Assembly: GCF_901709675.1 (NCBI RefSeq)
Contig: NC_051095.1
Location: 7,903,956-7,967,955, forward strand
Direction of reading: 5' to 3'
DNA length: 64,000 nt
Origin: Syngnathus acus
Lineage: Eukaryota > Chordata > Actinopteri > Syngnathiformes > Syngnathidae
The first letter of the stretch is position 1; each line of letters opens with the position of its first letter. Of the stretch, positions 12,737-26,040 are shown one piece after another. The position numbers were made by a program, and so were the translations under genes. The notes under the pieces are model-generated. The model was not told the DNA's origin. It did not search any database and saw only the letters and a list, made by a program, of their open reading frames with translations.

Positions 12737-15700
12737 CAACCAGAATGGGAGAAGCGGAGCTAAACGAGAGAAATGCAAGGTTGCAATGAAACACAGTTAA
12801 GGCAGAAGATGTTGGCTGACCTCCAAGTTGTCCGCTGCCATAAAACCTTTTTATTAACTTAACTGTACATTTCAGTCTTCTTAATAAATCATGGTTGTCA
12901 CTCTAACCATATTGTATCGAGCAGTCCGTACAGAGTCGTGTTTTGCCCATTTCCCATTTCACGTAACAAGATGCATGAGTGCAATTCCAGCTGCGGATTT
13001 CTGTCCACGCGCTCATTTGTCCAGGAACCTTTCTAATTGACTTCCGTTGTCTATTGCAATTCAAGCTAATGAGATTAAAGCAATCGGCCACCAGGGAGTT
13101 TGATTCTGAATGTCTACTGAGCTTTTTATGGACGTGGTAGTAGCGTGTTCCTTGTTTCTGGAAATATTGCATTTGAAGTTTTTTTTCCCCGATCAATTTG
13201 TGAGATGTGTGAGAATTAGTTCACCTTGATGGATGGCTGCGGACCTCCCAGCTGCCAGCAACTCAGTTGGAGCTGAATGGGGTCAAATACATGGAGGAGA
13301 AACTATGGGACATTCTCAGTCCTTTCTCAGCTTTCAAGTTTTGTAGTCTCGCTTTGTCTTGACCTTCTGCCTGTGCAGAATTGTTGTTTTAGGTGGTTAA
13401 GAAGCCTGTATGAGGAACAGGAGATGCAGATGCTTTATTGTGCAATGGATTAAGTGATGAAATGTTTCCGCCTGTGCAACCCTGATTATCTGTCTGTGGA
13501 TGTTTTATACGGTGTACCCATAAAGGATGCTGATGTTGAGCATCGACTGGTCTCCTCTCACTGTTGCAAGGGCTTGAGATTTTATTAGGGACTTCTTTCT
13601 TTCTGAAATTAGCTGTCAGACATTTTTTGACATCATTATTAATGATGAGCGCGCAAGTAAATTTTGTGCCTGGGTTGCTCTTAATTGGGCGTTCCTTTTT
13701 TTTTTTTTTATGCGTGCCTTGCTGTGATTTAAACTCAATTATTTTGTAGTTTGCCTAAAAAGATCAAAAGTAAGATGAATATCAAATGTAAAGTTGTTGG
13801 GATTTCATTTCTGATAAAGTAGCAGAAATTCTCTGCATGCTGTTACTGATGGAACCAACAATAATTAAGTTTATAATTTTTGACAAATACATATTTTATT
13901 TATAAGGCGAGTTTATTTTTTTAATAATTGTATTAGTCTTACCTTGCAGTTTTTCTTAGGTGTCTTCATTAGATCCAAAGCAAGAGATGTGTAAAACAAT
14001 CTAAAAAACAACAGAGGTAATATTCAGTGGATATATGGAGACGATCATTTCTCATCTACATTTTTCTTTCTTTGCAGAGGATAAAGAATATATCTACCTT
14101 TGTGTAATTGAGTAAGTAAATGTCCATATCCGAGCAAGTAAATTTCCATATCTGTAGCCGGCTTTGTTTTTAGGACAGAAACCCTCAAGAGGGAGGCACA
14201 ATAAACAAGTCGAAGCTTCATTTTTGAAGAATTGTTCTGACCAAACGCTGCTTGTCTGCTCGTATCATGGGGGGGGGAGAAAAAAAAACGTAACTTGTAT
14301 CACAAGGCACTCACTCTTTCAGTCTTTCTCTCCCAAGTATGAAAATATATGCATTATTCATACGTGTTGTAAATGGAGGTGAAATGTGGCATTGTTGTTG
14401 GTTATGGCGACTCTTTAGTTGCTCAGTGGTCATTTCCATTCAGAGGGAGGCCCACTTAAACCCATTAGAGAAAGAGAAGACCACATTTATTTGCCCTGAT
14501 TTTGTTAGTTGCTAATCCACCAACAGCTCAAAAATGGGTCAGTGATTGGCGCCAAGCTGGGCCTGTGCCTACAAGAGGACAGATGTAACACACGCACACA
14601 CACAAGCACGCAGGGCTTTTCACAGCATCCCTGGAGAGGATTAGACACATAGGTTCATATATGTTGCGTGTACAATAAGAGCTTAGCATCACTCGGGGTG
14701 AGCATGACATCGTTGCCTGGTGTGACCTGGGGGTCCCGTGCATGCTTTCGCACCTGCCTGCCTGCTTGCGAATTGGATGCGTGTGGAAGTCCAAGTGGGG
14801 AGAACTAGCGACTTACTAATGACTTGACCTTGCAGTTTGCACGCTTGCCTTGCAGCTTGTTGCAACTTTTGCTGCAGCCCTGTTTTCAATGCCTGCCGTA
14901 ACATGAACATTCAAGTACGATATTTTGCTGTTTATGTCCCTTCATTTTAGATGTGATTTTTTTTATTTTATTTTTTATTTTTATAAACTGTCAGGCCTTG
15001 ATTGAATTTACTATCCTTCTAGGTTCCACGTCCGGACATTTTAGATTATTTTACTGCCTAAAGTTCTTAACTAACAAGTTTTATCACCAATATAAAGTAT
15101 CTATTACTAGTTTATTTTAAACCTTTCAAATTCCAGTTGGGTTGTTAAACAACTCTCAAAATTATTGTGTAATGTATTCTCAGTGTGACATTTTGAATAC
15201 TGCTGCAGGGGAGATTCCACTTCTTGTAAGATTCAATCCACTATATAAAAAAGTATTTTTTTTAATTGGTTTCAATTGGTCAAAATTAGATTTTGATGTA
15301 AACAATATATATTATTGATGTATACAGGTGAAGTTGGAAATGCCCATATCTGACTAAACATCCCTTAGGAAGTGCCAATACATTTAGCATTAACACAACT
15401 CAAGTAGTTAAAAAAGAGACATCCTAAATTTGAAGCATTAGCGATCATGCGTTTTTCCATTAGCATTAGCAAGGATGCTTTGCTAAAATCAACAGGCAGT
15501 GGGTCCGTGCAGCAAACTAAAAGTGGTGCCCAAGCCTGTGGAAATGAAATAAAAACGTGCCCATCAACAAAGGTACCTGCTAATGAGCAGGTTTCAATTT
15601 ATAGGTTCGCTGCCAGGGAACCAATGGCTGGCCACCTGTAGTCCTTGAAAGATCTGCTCAAATATTAAAATGAAGGCAAGCTGGGATCGATGAATAACCC

Positions 15701-15839
15701 CTGCATTGCTTTATTTAAAACTGCATTGGTTGAACTCTTTCTTAGCCTTTGTTTTTTTTTCCAGTACATTTTCCGTTGTTGTTGTTTTGTTTTTCTTTCT
15801 ATGTGTGTGGTGAGTTTTCTAACTTCAGTTCATTCTGTT

Positions 15840-15929
15840 ATGGCACCGCCGCAGTCCAGGATGATGCCGCCCCAGGTACCCAGGAGTACATTATGTTACG
15901 GCAGGACTCCATCCACTCTGCGGATATAA
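15840..15929 (+). other. upstream ORF overlapping the V start codon
   Basis: An ATG at 15840 opens a 29-codon frame (MAPPQSRMMPPQ...) ending in TAA at 15927-15929. It overlaps the fgf13 V start at 15893 in a different frame. If transcripts begin upstream of 15840, this overlapping uORF would lower initiation at the V ATG. If the exon is entered by splicing at 15855, two ATG codons (15861 and 15864) remain in this same frame. No peptide function is implied. Confidence 0.4.
15855..15892 (+). CDS. fgf13: fgf13 V exon upstream extension (Y+V isoform coding)
   Basis: Just upstream of the V-type ATG the same frame reads VQDDAAPGTQEYI, very close to the human segment that joins the Y exon to the V exon (VLDDAPPGTQEYI from memory). 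A possible acceptor, ccgcag, ends at 15854; the first two exon bases would complete a valine codon begun by the last G of an upstream phase-1 exon. That agrees with the known phase of the Y exon. So the V exon is probably both a first exon and an internal exon. The sequence just before the acceptor is only modestly pyrimidine-rich (a T-rich run lies about 50 bases further upstream). The Y exon itself was not found. Confidence 0.75.
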
Positions 15930-16022
15930 GGAGTAAAGGGTCCCCGTTTCGTGCTAAGTGTCACGAAATCTTCTGCTGCCCGCTGAAGCAAGCCGTCCAC
16001 AAAGAGAACGCTGAGCCCGAAG
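15893..16022 (+). CDS. fgf13: fgf13 alternative first coding exon, V type
   Basis: This exon encodes the 43-residue N-terminus of the V isoform of the intracellular FGF homologous factor FGF13. The reading starts MLRQDSIHSADIRSKG, continues through a cysteine-rich stretch (FRAKCHEIFCCPLK, residues 20-32) and ends HKENAEPE; the matching human exon as I remember it is nearly identical. The last base (G, 16022) plus the first two of exon 2 make glutamate, and the donor at 16023 is gtttgt. Joined to exons 2-5 it gives 226 aa. FHFs lack a signal peptide and act inside the cell on sodium-channel C-termini; the V N-terminus lacks the basic nuclear signal of the S form. The ATG at 15893 is chosen because it is the family start, but the frame stays open and conserved upstream to 15855, so the exon can also be used internally. 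Start and donor are seen directly; isoform function is family knowledge. Confidence 0.93.
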
Positions 16023-18564
16023 GTTTGTTCGCACCCCCTCCTTGTTTTAATTTGCTGATGCTCCCCCCCCTCGCCCGTATCCGTCCTGCCCCCTCCCCCT
16101 CTTCCCACCACCAACCTCTCTCTCGTATTCTGTGTGAACTGATAGCTCACTCTCCTCCAGACTCTAATTCCTGCCCCATTTTGTAGAGAGAAACTGCTGT
16201 CCTCTTCCTAGTGTGTTTGTTTTCAAATATGCGTGTATGTCAATGTTTAGCTGATGATTCCTTGCAGAGAGCCTGCAGGGGGACACCATTTTTAAGTGAA
16301 AACAGATGGGGGCAAAACAAAATGTGGTTTGGTGTGAAAATGATGTTTTGGAGCATGGGTGGGCAAATACCGATAGATGTATCGGGATAATATTTCAACG
16401 TAGCGGGTTGTTGCAATGGCAGCCGATACCAGTCACAGATACCAACGTGTGGCTGTTTTACGATCAGGAAGTAAAGGGCTTCTGCCATAATGTTTATCTA
16501 GATGTTCCGTATCCATGTCAATCATCAAATATACCCTTTAAGATGCATTTAACCCATTTGTTTATATTAACGCTTTTAGTGTGTTGTTCCCAAAATCTAT
16601 ACGTTAGTTTGCTCACTCCATTGTTCCATTTTCACTTTCAAATTCCACCCGTCCTTTTATATGCCCGTTCAGATGGAAGTTCCTTGTCAATGAATTGTCA
16701 CACTTGCTATAATTTACTGATTTTGGTAAAATCACGCTGCTAACTAGTGTTTTGGAGATGTAACTGCAGACATACTGAAAAGCTGAACTTTTAAGTTTCA
16801 AGTAAGTGACTGTGGCAAAAATCAAGTCATACGTGAAACTATATCATCGGAAAAAACAGATACAGGCTGTACTGTTTTGGAGTTTGCGTAATCAAGTTTC
16901 CCTGCAGGAGGCAATTGGATCCAAGAGCTAATACGGTTGCTCGACTCTGTGCCTCCATTATGGTGCCCAAATGAGTGAATCAGGTTTGAACCTGTGGCGC
17001 CATAGATGAGTCACAGCAGCATCGAAGCTGCAAAGAAATGCAGGGACACAAATCTGAGAGTCAACCAGACTCCCCTGCGATCAATCAGCTCTGCATCATT
17101 CTCTTGAATTTTATCTTCACCACCTCTGGATTCGTCAGCTTTCTTCGAGAATCGGTGCGTGTCACTCTTTTACGATGCGCCGTCTCTCCACATCTGAAAC
17201 AAAACAGCACGCCTGAGGGGGCAGATTTGTGTAAATAGCGCATTCATAATGCAGGAGACTGAGAGACTGTGTTTCAATGTGCAAGCTCTGTGATTTATAG
17301 TTCGACAAATATCCACATTGACGTGTAAACACGGAAGCATATGGGATGAGTAGTTCCCGCCGTCAAACACTGCAAGCTAGGAACAAGCCTGCCATGCTCA
17401 TTCTATAAGGTCATTCGTTTTAAATGGTGATCTCCAACCATGGCTGTACTTAGTAGCCCTAATCTTTTGCCACTTTGATTAACAACTCAATCCTCATTGG
17501 TCCGAGTACACAGCCCTGTGGAACTCCATTACTTTTCGCAAGCTTTTGTTAACATTCAGAGTGAAGCCCTATCGATTCCCAAATTCACCTATTGGTATTT
17601 GTGTAAGCTATAGCTTATGTTTGAAAAAAAATATATATATATTCTTGATCTTTACCCCTCCCCCCTAATTTCTTTAGCTAAACAACACATTTGCCAAATT
17701 GAAAATTCAATTGTAATTTAAAATTTGGCTGGCGTTTTGCTCTGTCTTTGTGATTGTTTGATGTGCACGGTACAGACACATGGCAGACCATATAACGTCA
17801 TCGGTGATTGTTTCATCATGGTTCACATTCTGAATAAAAAAAAAAAAAGAAACCAGTTTTGAAGTGAAGTTTGAAGTTTTTCTCCCTGACTTATCCTTGC
17901 CAGTATTCTTCCAATATAGCAATTGTTACATAATCGTCAAAATCTTATAATATTAAATCAAGTGACTCAAGTGAGTGCTAAACTTTTTATTATTATTATT
18001 TTGTTAATCTAAATCAAAGCTATAAGTTATTTTCCCAAAGGCCGAATGTAGTTAAGCATCTGCTCTGCTTCGTATTCAGTTCACAGTCCACAGCAATTAG
18101 TCTCATCCGTACCGAGAAAACTAGCTCATTGGCTGCTCACTCAGCCGCGACAATGTAAGCAGTCGTACGCCGCAAGTGAGGCCCATCTCTATTCATTTCC
18201 CACGGCTGCTGCAGGACTGTCGGATCCGGTCCCGCATGGCAACCGCGGGCCTCGGAACTTAGCACAGGCGCATAATAACTTGCTTCGTTTTTCCGTTGAC
18301 CTTTGTCTCTCAGCGCCGACTCTTGTTTGTCAAAGTCTACGTATTGATGAATAAATAATGTGCGCGTTAATGTGATTTGGTGCCTGGAGAAGCTCGGCTA
18401 GCTTGGCAGAAAAGTGTCAATGTCACATCTGCAGTCTGGCAGCGCTACTCTGACCTTTTTAGGGGACCATCTCAAAGCTTACTCGGGCCTTTTTCCTCAT
18501 GTTGAAGGTTACCTACGTTTTTAAACATTAAAAATTCAGACGTCTTGTTCCAAATAATCTAAGA

Positions 18565-18885
18565 CACAGGTGTCAAAGTCAAGGCCCGGGGGCCAGATAC
18601 GGCACACCACATCATCTTTCTGCGAAGACAAATTGTGCATCATATTCGTGTGACATTACTAGAATTGCAAATTGTCTTCACTTTTAATATCTTTTTTTTT
18701 AAAATATTTGACCAGTTTTTACTCGTCTTATTTGAAAACGAGTTATTTGTCAGTTTGTTTTGTAGCTTTTACTGTATATAATATGAGGTGCTCATACATT
18801 TATTTGGGTTGACAGTCATAATGGCCCTCCGAAAGAAGCTATGACTACAATGCGGCCCGCGAAAAAAAGGAGTTTCACACCCCTG
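18565..18885. mobile_element. hAT-like non-autonomous element, copy 1
   Basis: The ends CACAGGTGTCAAAGTC and GAGTTTCACACCCCTG are imperfect inverted repeats (about 13 of 16). They are flanked by an 8-bp near-duplication, atctaaga (18557-18564) and atctaaaa (18886-18893), the target size of hAT transposons. Internal phrases such as ggcccgggggccagatacgg and atgcggcccgcg recur in the other two copies. There is no coding capacity. Confidence 0.85.
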
Positions 18886-21004
18886 ATCTAAAACAATGTA
18901 TTTAAAAAAGCCAGTAAAAATGGAAAATTTGATCACATCCTTGAAAAAAACGACTCTGCTTTATTTACAGACTCAAGGAGAAATATACAAAGTTCCAATT
19001 CATATTTGAAGTTGTATTACAAGTCACCAATGATATCATTTTGACCATTGATATCTCAGCTTTTGTAATGGGCCTCATTTGAATTTGGCTAGCGAGTCTT
19101 AATGTTGGGTTCATCAGTCCATAGCGATCTGCCTGCAACTTCGGCCCATTTCCTTTTAACGTGCTGGCCTTGACACTGATTGTTTGTTTACTTGCTTGAT
19201 AATGGTGCTTAATTGTCTGGAGCGTATCCAGGGTGTTCCACGCTTGCTTTTGCCAATTCTGTCGACTCAAGTGATCTGTGGGAGAATCTATTTTCCCTTC
19301 TATACTCTTGTAGCTTCGTAGGGAATAACAGAAGCATACAAGCGATTTATGATACCATTAAGATGATGTACAAAGATGTGTCCTGTAAATTAGCCGCTTC
19401 GATAACTTTACGAGTGAAAATACTCCAACAAAGCTCACGTGGAGTGGTCTTGTCAAATATTCATTCCCTTTCACAGCATCATTAAGAGCCCGCTGTGATC
19501 AAGGTCATTTTAAATGCCTGCGCCAAGACAATGGAGAGGTTAGATATAAATACTGCATAGTGTTAATGAAAGGCTCATTCTTCAAGTGGCAAGTCTGCCA
19601 ACCAGCTGCGTGTCGCATGCGGCGAGCTTCACCCGGGCCCGCAGCGCTACGTTATTTGCCTCCGCAGGTGTTTGGCAAATGAGCCCCGATGCGAGTTACT
19701 CATTTGGGTCGCGTGACGTGCCCTTCACCCGTGACGCCAAGTCCCAGCGGAATGTTCTGCCGCTTTTGTTGGGTAAAGTTGACAAGCTAATCATTTAAAA
19801 TTGTCAGAGGGGTCAAATGCAGGTCCAGAACATAGAAACCCTGACACAGCTTGGCTTCAACCGGCAGGTAAACGATCGAGCTAGAGCTAAATGCTAAACT
19901 GCAAATAAGTATTCTAAATCCCAGATCCAGATTGTTTGACTTTAGAGGTGCCCATATATTTGTGTCAGTGAGATATGCCTACCGATGTTTTTTGTTGTTA
20001 TTTCGCAGTCGATTGATTTTATAGATTCAACCCTGGTTTGGGTATCATCACGTTTGCATGAAAGAAAAACAAATGCTAATAGTGTTTTGACTGTATTCGC
20101 TAGAAAGATAGCTGAGATACCAATGAAAAAATTGAATGCAATAGTGGTCTAAATCCAAACATTTGTCAAATCAATATTTCGCAAAAGGTGATTAAAAATC
20201 CACTTATAGTGACATGTAGATGACATTGCACCCAAGCTAATATTCAATATATTAAATATATATTTAATAATATTTAATTTATGAGTTTTCTGTTCATCTC
20301 TGTCCCTCTCTGGGATTTTTTTTCTGCCATCTTGGAAATTGGAATTGGGCCAGTGTTACACTGATAAATCAAGAAAAAATACTGAGTGCAATAACTGAGT
20401 GCCCTGTGTGGTTCTAAATTAAAACCTTGTGTGTGTCTCGATTCATTTCGGCCCCTAACTTAAAAATGACTAAAGTTGGACCACTTTAATCACACATCTA
20501 ATCACAGCCTGTCATATCGACCGACGTAAACTGTTTTTTAAAACTCGCACTTTTTTTGCTTGTGTTTGCACACATATTTTCCGACAGGAAAATTAATATA
20601 AACTCTTAGCGTAGGATTCTGTCATGTGCTAATAATGTGAAGGGAAAAGGGCAACATGCGGGTTTTGATGAGAAACAGAGGCTCTTCAGTGTAATCATGG
20701 AAATGCCACCAAAAAGGCTCCGGGCGTGCATGGACACGTGTGATCCGGTGGGCTTCAGTTGCGTGTTTGCGAGGAATGTGATGTAATGTGCCAAGTGGGC
20801 GTGCCGATGTTCGCATGCAAATCATCCTCATCATCCTCCTCTTCCTCATCATCATTATTATCACAAAGCCACCATCTCTAATCTGCTCTTGAATGCCAGC
20901 GTGTTGCTGATTACGTCCTAATCTCTTTGACCCAGCACGATGACGGTGCAGATCGCAGGTCAAGCCTGGAGATCCAGGAACTTCCCCGTTTTCTTACCCT
21001 ATGA

Positions 21005-21190
21005 CATAGGTGTCAAACACAAGGCGCGGGGGTCAGATACGGCCCGCCGCATCATTTTATGTGGCCCGCAAATACAAGTTGTGCATTCATATTTTGAAAA
21101 TATTTGAACAGTTTTTACTAGTCTGTCATAATGGCCCTCACAGCTATGACTACGATGCAGCCCACGATAAAAATGAGTTTGACGTCCCTG
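21005..21190. mobile_element. hAT-like non-autonomous element, copy 2
   Basis: A shorter relative of the 18565 element. It starts CATAGGTGTCAAACAC and ends GAGTTTGACGTCCCTG, with internal ggtcagatacggcccgccgc and atggccctcacagctatgac. The flanks ccctatga and ccttacga (6 of 8) may be a decayed 8-bp target duplication. Confidence 0.8.
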
Positions 21191-21738
21191 CCTTACGAGG
21201 TACCGTGACTTTGTAAATATACACGGCAGCAACTCTCTTTACCCGCAGATCGTTACCCCGAACAATTTACGGAGCTGGCTTTAGATGGGAGGGGCCCGGA
21301 GGGAACAGGCGACATCGTGTAATTACTCCCCCTCTGGTCAAACAAAGATATGGAGCCTACTGTTATGAAGGCCCCAGCGGAGGACACGTATTTGATTGTA
21401 ATCCTACATTGTGCTCGCGGAGCTTTCTTCTTGTAAGGCAACAACACGTCGACTAAAATAACAGCCTTAATAATTACGCTAGACTGAATGGTACTAAAGA
21501 GAATACTGTAGTATCTGTGCCATTGCCACGGAGACCTCTGCACGCAGCGCAAGAAGATTGGTTCAGGAATGAGGGGGGCGGGCACCAGTTTTTGTCAGTG
21601 TTACTGGGGGCCCCACATATACGTCCTAACCAGCTGCATGACAAACATCGCATTTCAAATATGGACCAAATCCATCATATTGTACGTTCACATTGTAGTA
21701 TAGGGCAGTATAGTAATTGCAAAAGCAATTAACCATGT

Positions 21739-21752
21739 CTGCCATCTAGTGG
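21739..21752 (-). promoter_or_regulatory. CTCF-like motif
   Basis: The minus strand reads CCACTAGATGGCAG, identical to the site at 26842 and in the same orientation. Confidence 0.4.
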
Positions 21753-24700
21753 TGAATGATGTTATAACAAGTTAGATCTATACAGAGGAAATTTGCTATC
21801 TGCAGGGGACAGCGACCGGCCTGCAAATCACAAAAATCAGCATATAATTGACAGCCATTAAAATTCCTTGGATTTTGCAACCCCCCTTAAATTTTCCAAA
21901 AGTGCTTTCTGCTCTGTGTTCTTGACTAGGTTTTCAGAATTGCTGCTCGTGGCAAAATAAAGTGGTGTTTTCTGATGGGGCGGGTTGGACTCTCCCATTA
22001 GTGCAAATGGACACCAGCGTGAGCGAAAGACAAAGCGAGGATTGCACTGAGTGGTTTAGGGTTAGCTGAGTAGCAGATGTGAAGATGGGAAAAAAAAGAG
22101 ACTTGTGAATGAGGCAAAATACAACACACACTAACACGTTGAGAAACAAACTAAATAGTAATAACGCACTCTTGGACCATCGGATCATTTGGCTTGTCTT
22201 TCTCGCTATTTGATGACAACATTAGCAGAGCGGGACCGAAGGAAGCATTAAACAGGGTTTGTTCCTATTTAACCGTTGACGCAGTCGATTAAGATGCTGC
22301 GTGAGAGCGTCAACGGATTACTGATGTCACCATCCGCAGCGGCCTCTCGCTCTTTCTGCTTGCACGCAGGTCCTCGCAACGTGTCGAACAATATCACATC
22401 CAGTTTGCGCCTGGTCTTGCACTGGTACCGTTTGAGTACGGAACAGTTGGCCTCAAAATGACCTGTTTTTCCAGCATCTCGCTGCAGGCGGCTTGTTAAG
22501 ATCCCATCGCCGTGTAACGTAGACAAAGGGATTAGATTGGAACAATGTGTTGGGATTTAAGCCCGAGTTGCAATATCGCCAATCTGAGGCCTGACTGTGT
22601 TTTTTAGCGGCGTTTCACACCATGTGCAGACAGAGACCCACTTTTGCCTCACTGCTGCGTTTTGCCCTACTTTTTATTCCTCCGCTCTGGATGGTTCTCT
22701 ATCAGTGCTGCACTGCTCCTCCCAAACACTCATCTCGCGCCATCCATCACCATTACGCTTCTATTGATTGCTCTCCAGGCTGACGTCATCAGCAAGCATG
22801 GCGGGATGATAATATCACCAGAAGGTGCCACTGAAAAGTTGATTCTTTTATGTGCTGAACTTCATATTAATTGTATTACGTAGAGGATATGCTGTTAATA
22901 AGCATATGGGTCATGTTCCCACACTTTTTATGAAGATTTGCTGTTGATGACCGGGGTGAACATTTTTTCATTAAACTCAGCATTCAAAGTCCTCGTGAAG
23001 TGAAAATAAACATCTTCTCAGTGAGACAATCCACTGAGAAAAGTTGTGAACATCACTGCCAAGTTTGCATTATTTATAAATAAAAAAATTAAGCCAAGTC
23101 ACGCACACCAGAAGGAGCAGCAATGAATTATTATCGACGCACGATTATTTAACTGTCACTATATGTTTTAACAGTGTGCTACACTTTTATTTAAAAAACA
23201 GCTTTAAATTTTTTGGGGGGAGGGTCGAGGCTGGAACAGTTTAAGGATGTTTCCATTCATTCAAATTGGGAAAGATGATTTGAGAAGTACAAGTCATTTG
23301 GTCACTGAACGAAGGCACGACTCTGTCTTTTCGTGCAATATATATATTTTTATCATGTTCCTATGTGGGACGTGTCAGGTATGATTTGCTGAAAAAAGCT
23401 TGATCGAGTTTAAAAAGTTCTCTAAAATAGTCTACGAACACCATCCCTTGGTGTATTGAGCCCTAAGTAGAACATTTACACCAGGTTTGCGTCTGAGATG
23501 ATATCTTTTATCTTCTCTGTGATGTAGCACAATAGTGGAACACATATAGGTCAGCATCATCTCACTCGCTGTATTTTTGGGCCATTACTGAGGTAAAATT
23601 AGCACCGTTTTATTAATACAAGCCTCTTTGACAGCAGCCCCCTGAGATTCCTTCATTTTATCGTTTTGTCCCGTTCACTGTGCCGAGCCGAGAGCCCGTT
23701 TCTTAGCAATTAATGGAAGAAGAAAAAGGGAATAAAAGTGACTGGGCTATTTCAACTATCTTTTCAACTATCTTAAAAAATCCGCCCGGCTTTGCCAAAG
23801 GCCCTCATTTGACTCACCAGCTATAATTCACACTTATTATTGCTCACTTTTTGGCAAGTGACCATCTCCTGCTATTGATGTCCCTCCTCCAGCTAGCTCC
23901 TGTTGTGTTGCTGGCAAGAGCCAGACTGGACACGCTTCTGACAACACTCATTTAGAGACGTGTGTTCTTTTTGGAAGGTAGACTGTGTGTGTTTCGATTG
24001 TGCCTGTTGTCCAATTGCCTGCATGTGTACAAACATTTTATGGATCCATCCCTCAGTGTAGCTTACGTGTATGCAGTCTATTGCTAGGTAAGCGAATTTA
24101 CTATTTTATATCACAACTATTTTAGCTGTGTGTGTGTGTGCGCGCGCGTGTGTGTGCATGCTTTAATTCATCTGTCTCTCTACATGCAATTGTACTGGGA
24201 GCATGCCAGCAGAAACTATCAGTCAGTCACCCACAAAACCTCCGGGCACCCATTACCTATTGCGTCAATCCCTTAATTTCGCTCATGGGATTAATAAAGT
24301 ATATCTCTGTCCATAAATGCAAGGTCAGCAAATTGCCACACGCATGAACAATGTCATATATCTCGTTCATGTGGATAGTGTTAGATGTGATTGTGTTTGC
24401 CTTGCTTGTGGTCAGTAAAGGTCCAGACTACTATTTATTTCATACCTCGTCCACAATTTGTGCGATGATGAGGCAAACTCGCTGAAAACAAATGTCTGGC
24501 AGCGGCCATGCATCCTGAAACCGCTCCAGCCAGCTCTTTGTCTCGCTGCCATATTTAGCCTCCATTGATGATCTGTGAAAAATATTTTGGTTGTTTTTGT
24601 GCCGGAGGGGAAAAAAAGCAAGCGGTCCTGATCATGAGCACTTTGAAGTCAGCGCTGAACTAAAGTTTAGAAGTTACGTGACGGATGCCATGAATTCTGT

Positions 24701-25245
24701 CGGACCCTAATTAGCTGCAGTGTAGCTGTCTGTCTGTCTAATTGAAGCACACCCTTTTAAATGCCACAAAAGGGCAGCAAAGCACTTTTTTAGTTAGACA
24801 AAGCTCTGGCTTGACAAAACGATGCTCCTCCCCAAACTTCAACATGGATGCTTGTTGCCAGAAGATGGTGCCAAAGCAATATTTTTCGCATTAGACATGG
24901 CTTTGCCCCGTGGCACAAAACCACTGAATAATGAAGGAGATATGGTCCGTTAAAGTGAATAAATTCACTATGTATACATAAATCTTAGTTCATGTTAATT
25001 TTGAGTTTTTTTTTTTTTTTTTTCTTCAGTGGCGCTAGCAAAATATATGCAGAAGAGATGGGCATAAAATGACTCATGTGTTTGATATACAAAACGCAGT
25101 TACTGCTTTTTTGATGTAACCTTGCTGCTCTTGTGTGTTTTCGGGTCATGCGTTGACATGATTACTAGGAACCTCCCAGTCAGCTTGAGTGTGTATAACA
25201 GTCCCCGCCACCCGTCTCCTCCAGTGGAACCTTAAGTGACTGGTG

Positions 25246-25350
25246 CTCTCCATGGTAATACCCAACCACCATCCTTCCAACGTTATGTTGCCTCGCCCCT
25301 CCGCCCATGTCTCACACACCCTCTTATGCATGTGCAGTCTCCATGGTAAC
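25246..25350. promoter_or_regulatory. pair of RFX X-box-like palindromes
   Basis: GTCTCCATGGTAAC (25337-25350) fits the RFX consensus GTHNYYATRRNAAC at all fixed positions. CTCTCCATGGTAAT (25246-25259), 91 bp upstream, fits with two mismatches. The pair lies in a GC-richer patch about 3 kb before the U exon. RFX factors act in neurons and ciliated cells. This is motif evidence only. Confidence 0.4.
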
Positions 25351-25739
25351 GCGTATCACGCGGTAGTGCACAGCGGTGCAGCGTCTTGTCTTGCACCTGT
25401 AAGCACACGGAAGCGGAACCTTAGTCTAAAGCGTGCTTGGAGCCGGTGTGTTGTCCTTCACGTTAGGTTGACTTGGAATGTAGGTTTGACATCGGAGGCC
25501 AACGAAGGTGAATATTTAAGGCAAGGCAGCTTTATCTTTGGAGCACCATTCATAACCAAGGCTAATCTGTAGTGCCAGAAAGCAAAAAATAAAATTGCAA
25601 GATTAAAATCGGGATGAGTCCCAGCATAAAATCAGGAACATTTTAAAATACAGCAATAAAATGACCCGCAAAATGAAAGCAAAAAAAACAAACTTATTTT
25701 GGATTCATGAAAAAAAAGCAGCATTGTACAATTAATATT

Positions 25740-26040
25740 TCAGTTGAAATTTAAATGCCACAATAATTTGGAAACACTCAAGAAGGACAAGGCACCATTG
25801 TGGAACAAAGGGTCCGTGTTATGGTCAATTGAGGAGCTTCCTTTAGACAAAAGTAGCACTTTGCTGTGATCTTGTACCATATTGGTACTATGTTGAATCA
25901 AGTGCAGAAGCATCATCTGGACAAAAGGTATGATTTGATGCCATCTTGTGGTATCTTTGTCCCAAAGAACCACGTTGAGGCGAGTTGGGGAGTGTTGTTT
26001 AGATAAAAGTAGTGCTTTGCTGCCATATTGTGGCATCTTG
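25740..26040. repeat. degenerate duplicated repeat
   Basis: Two related blocks contain 'acaaaagtagcactttgctg...atc/ccat-ttgtggtacc' and 'ataaaagtagtgctttgctg ccatattgtggcat' type phrases, plus a third gatgccatcttgtggtatc. It looks like an old tandem duplication of a repeat unit of about 80-170 bp. Family not assigned. Confidence 0.5.

Noticed and set aside
12745-12779. Possible fgf13 Y exon (MGEAELNERNA followed by a gt donor)
   Set aside because: The segment ends in phase 2. Joining to 15855 would give a stop and joining to exon 2 would break the frame. It also lacks the lysine-rich Y pattern and lies beside a LINE fragment.
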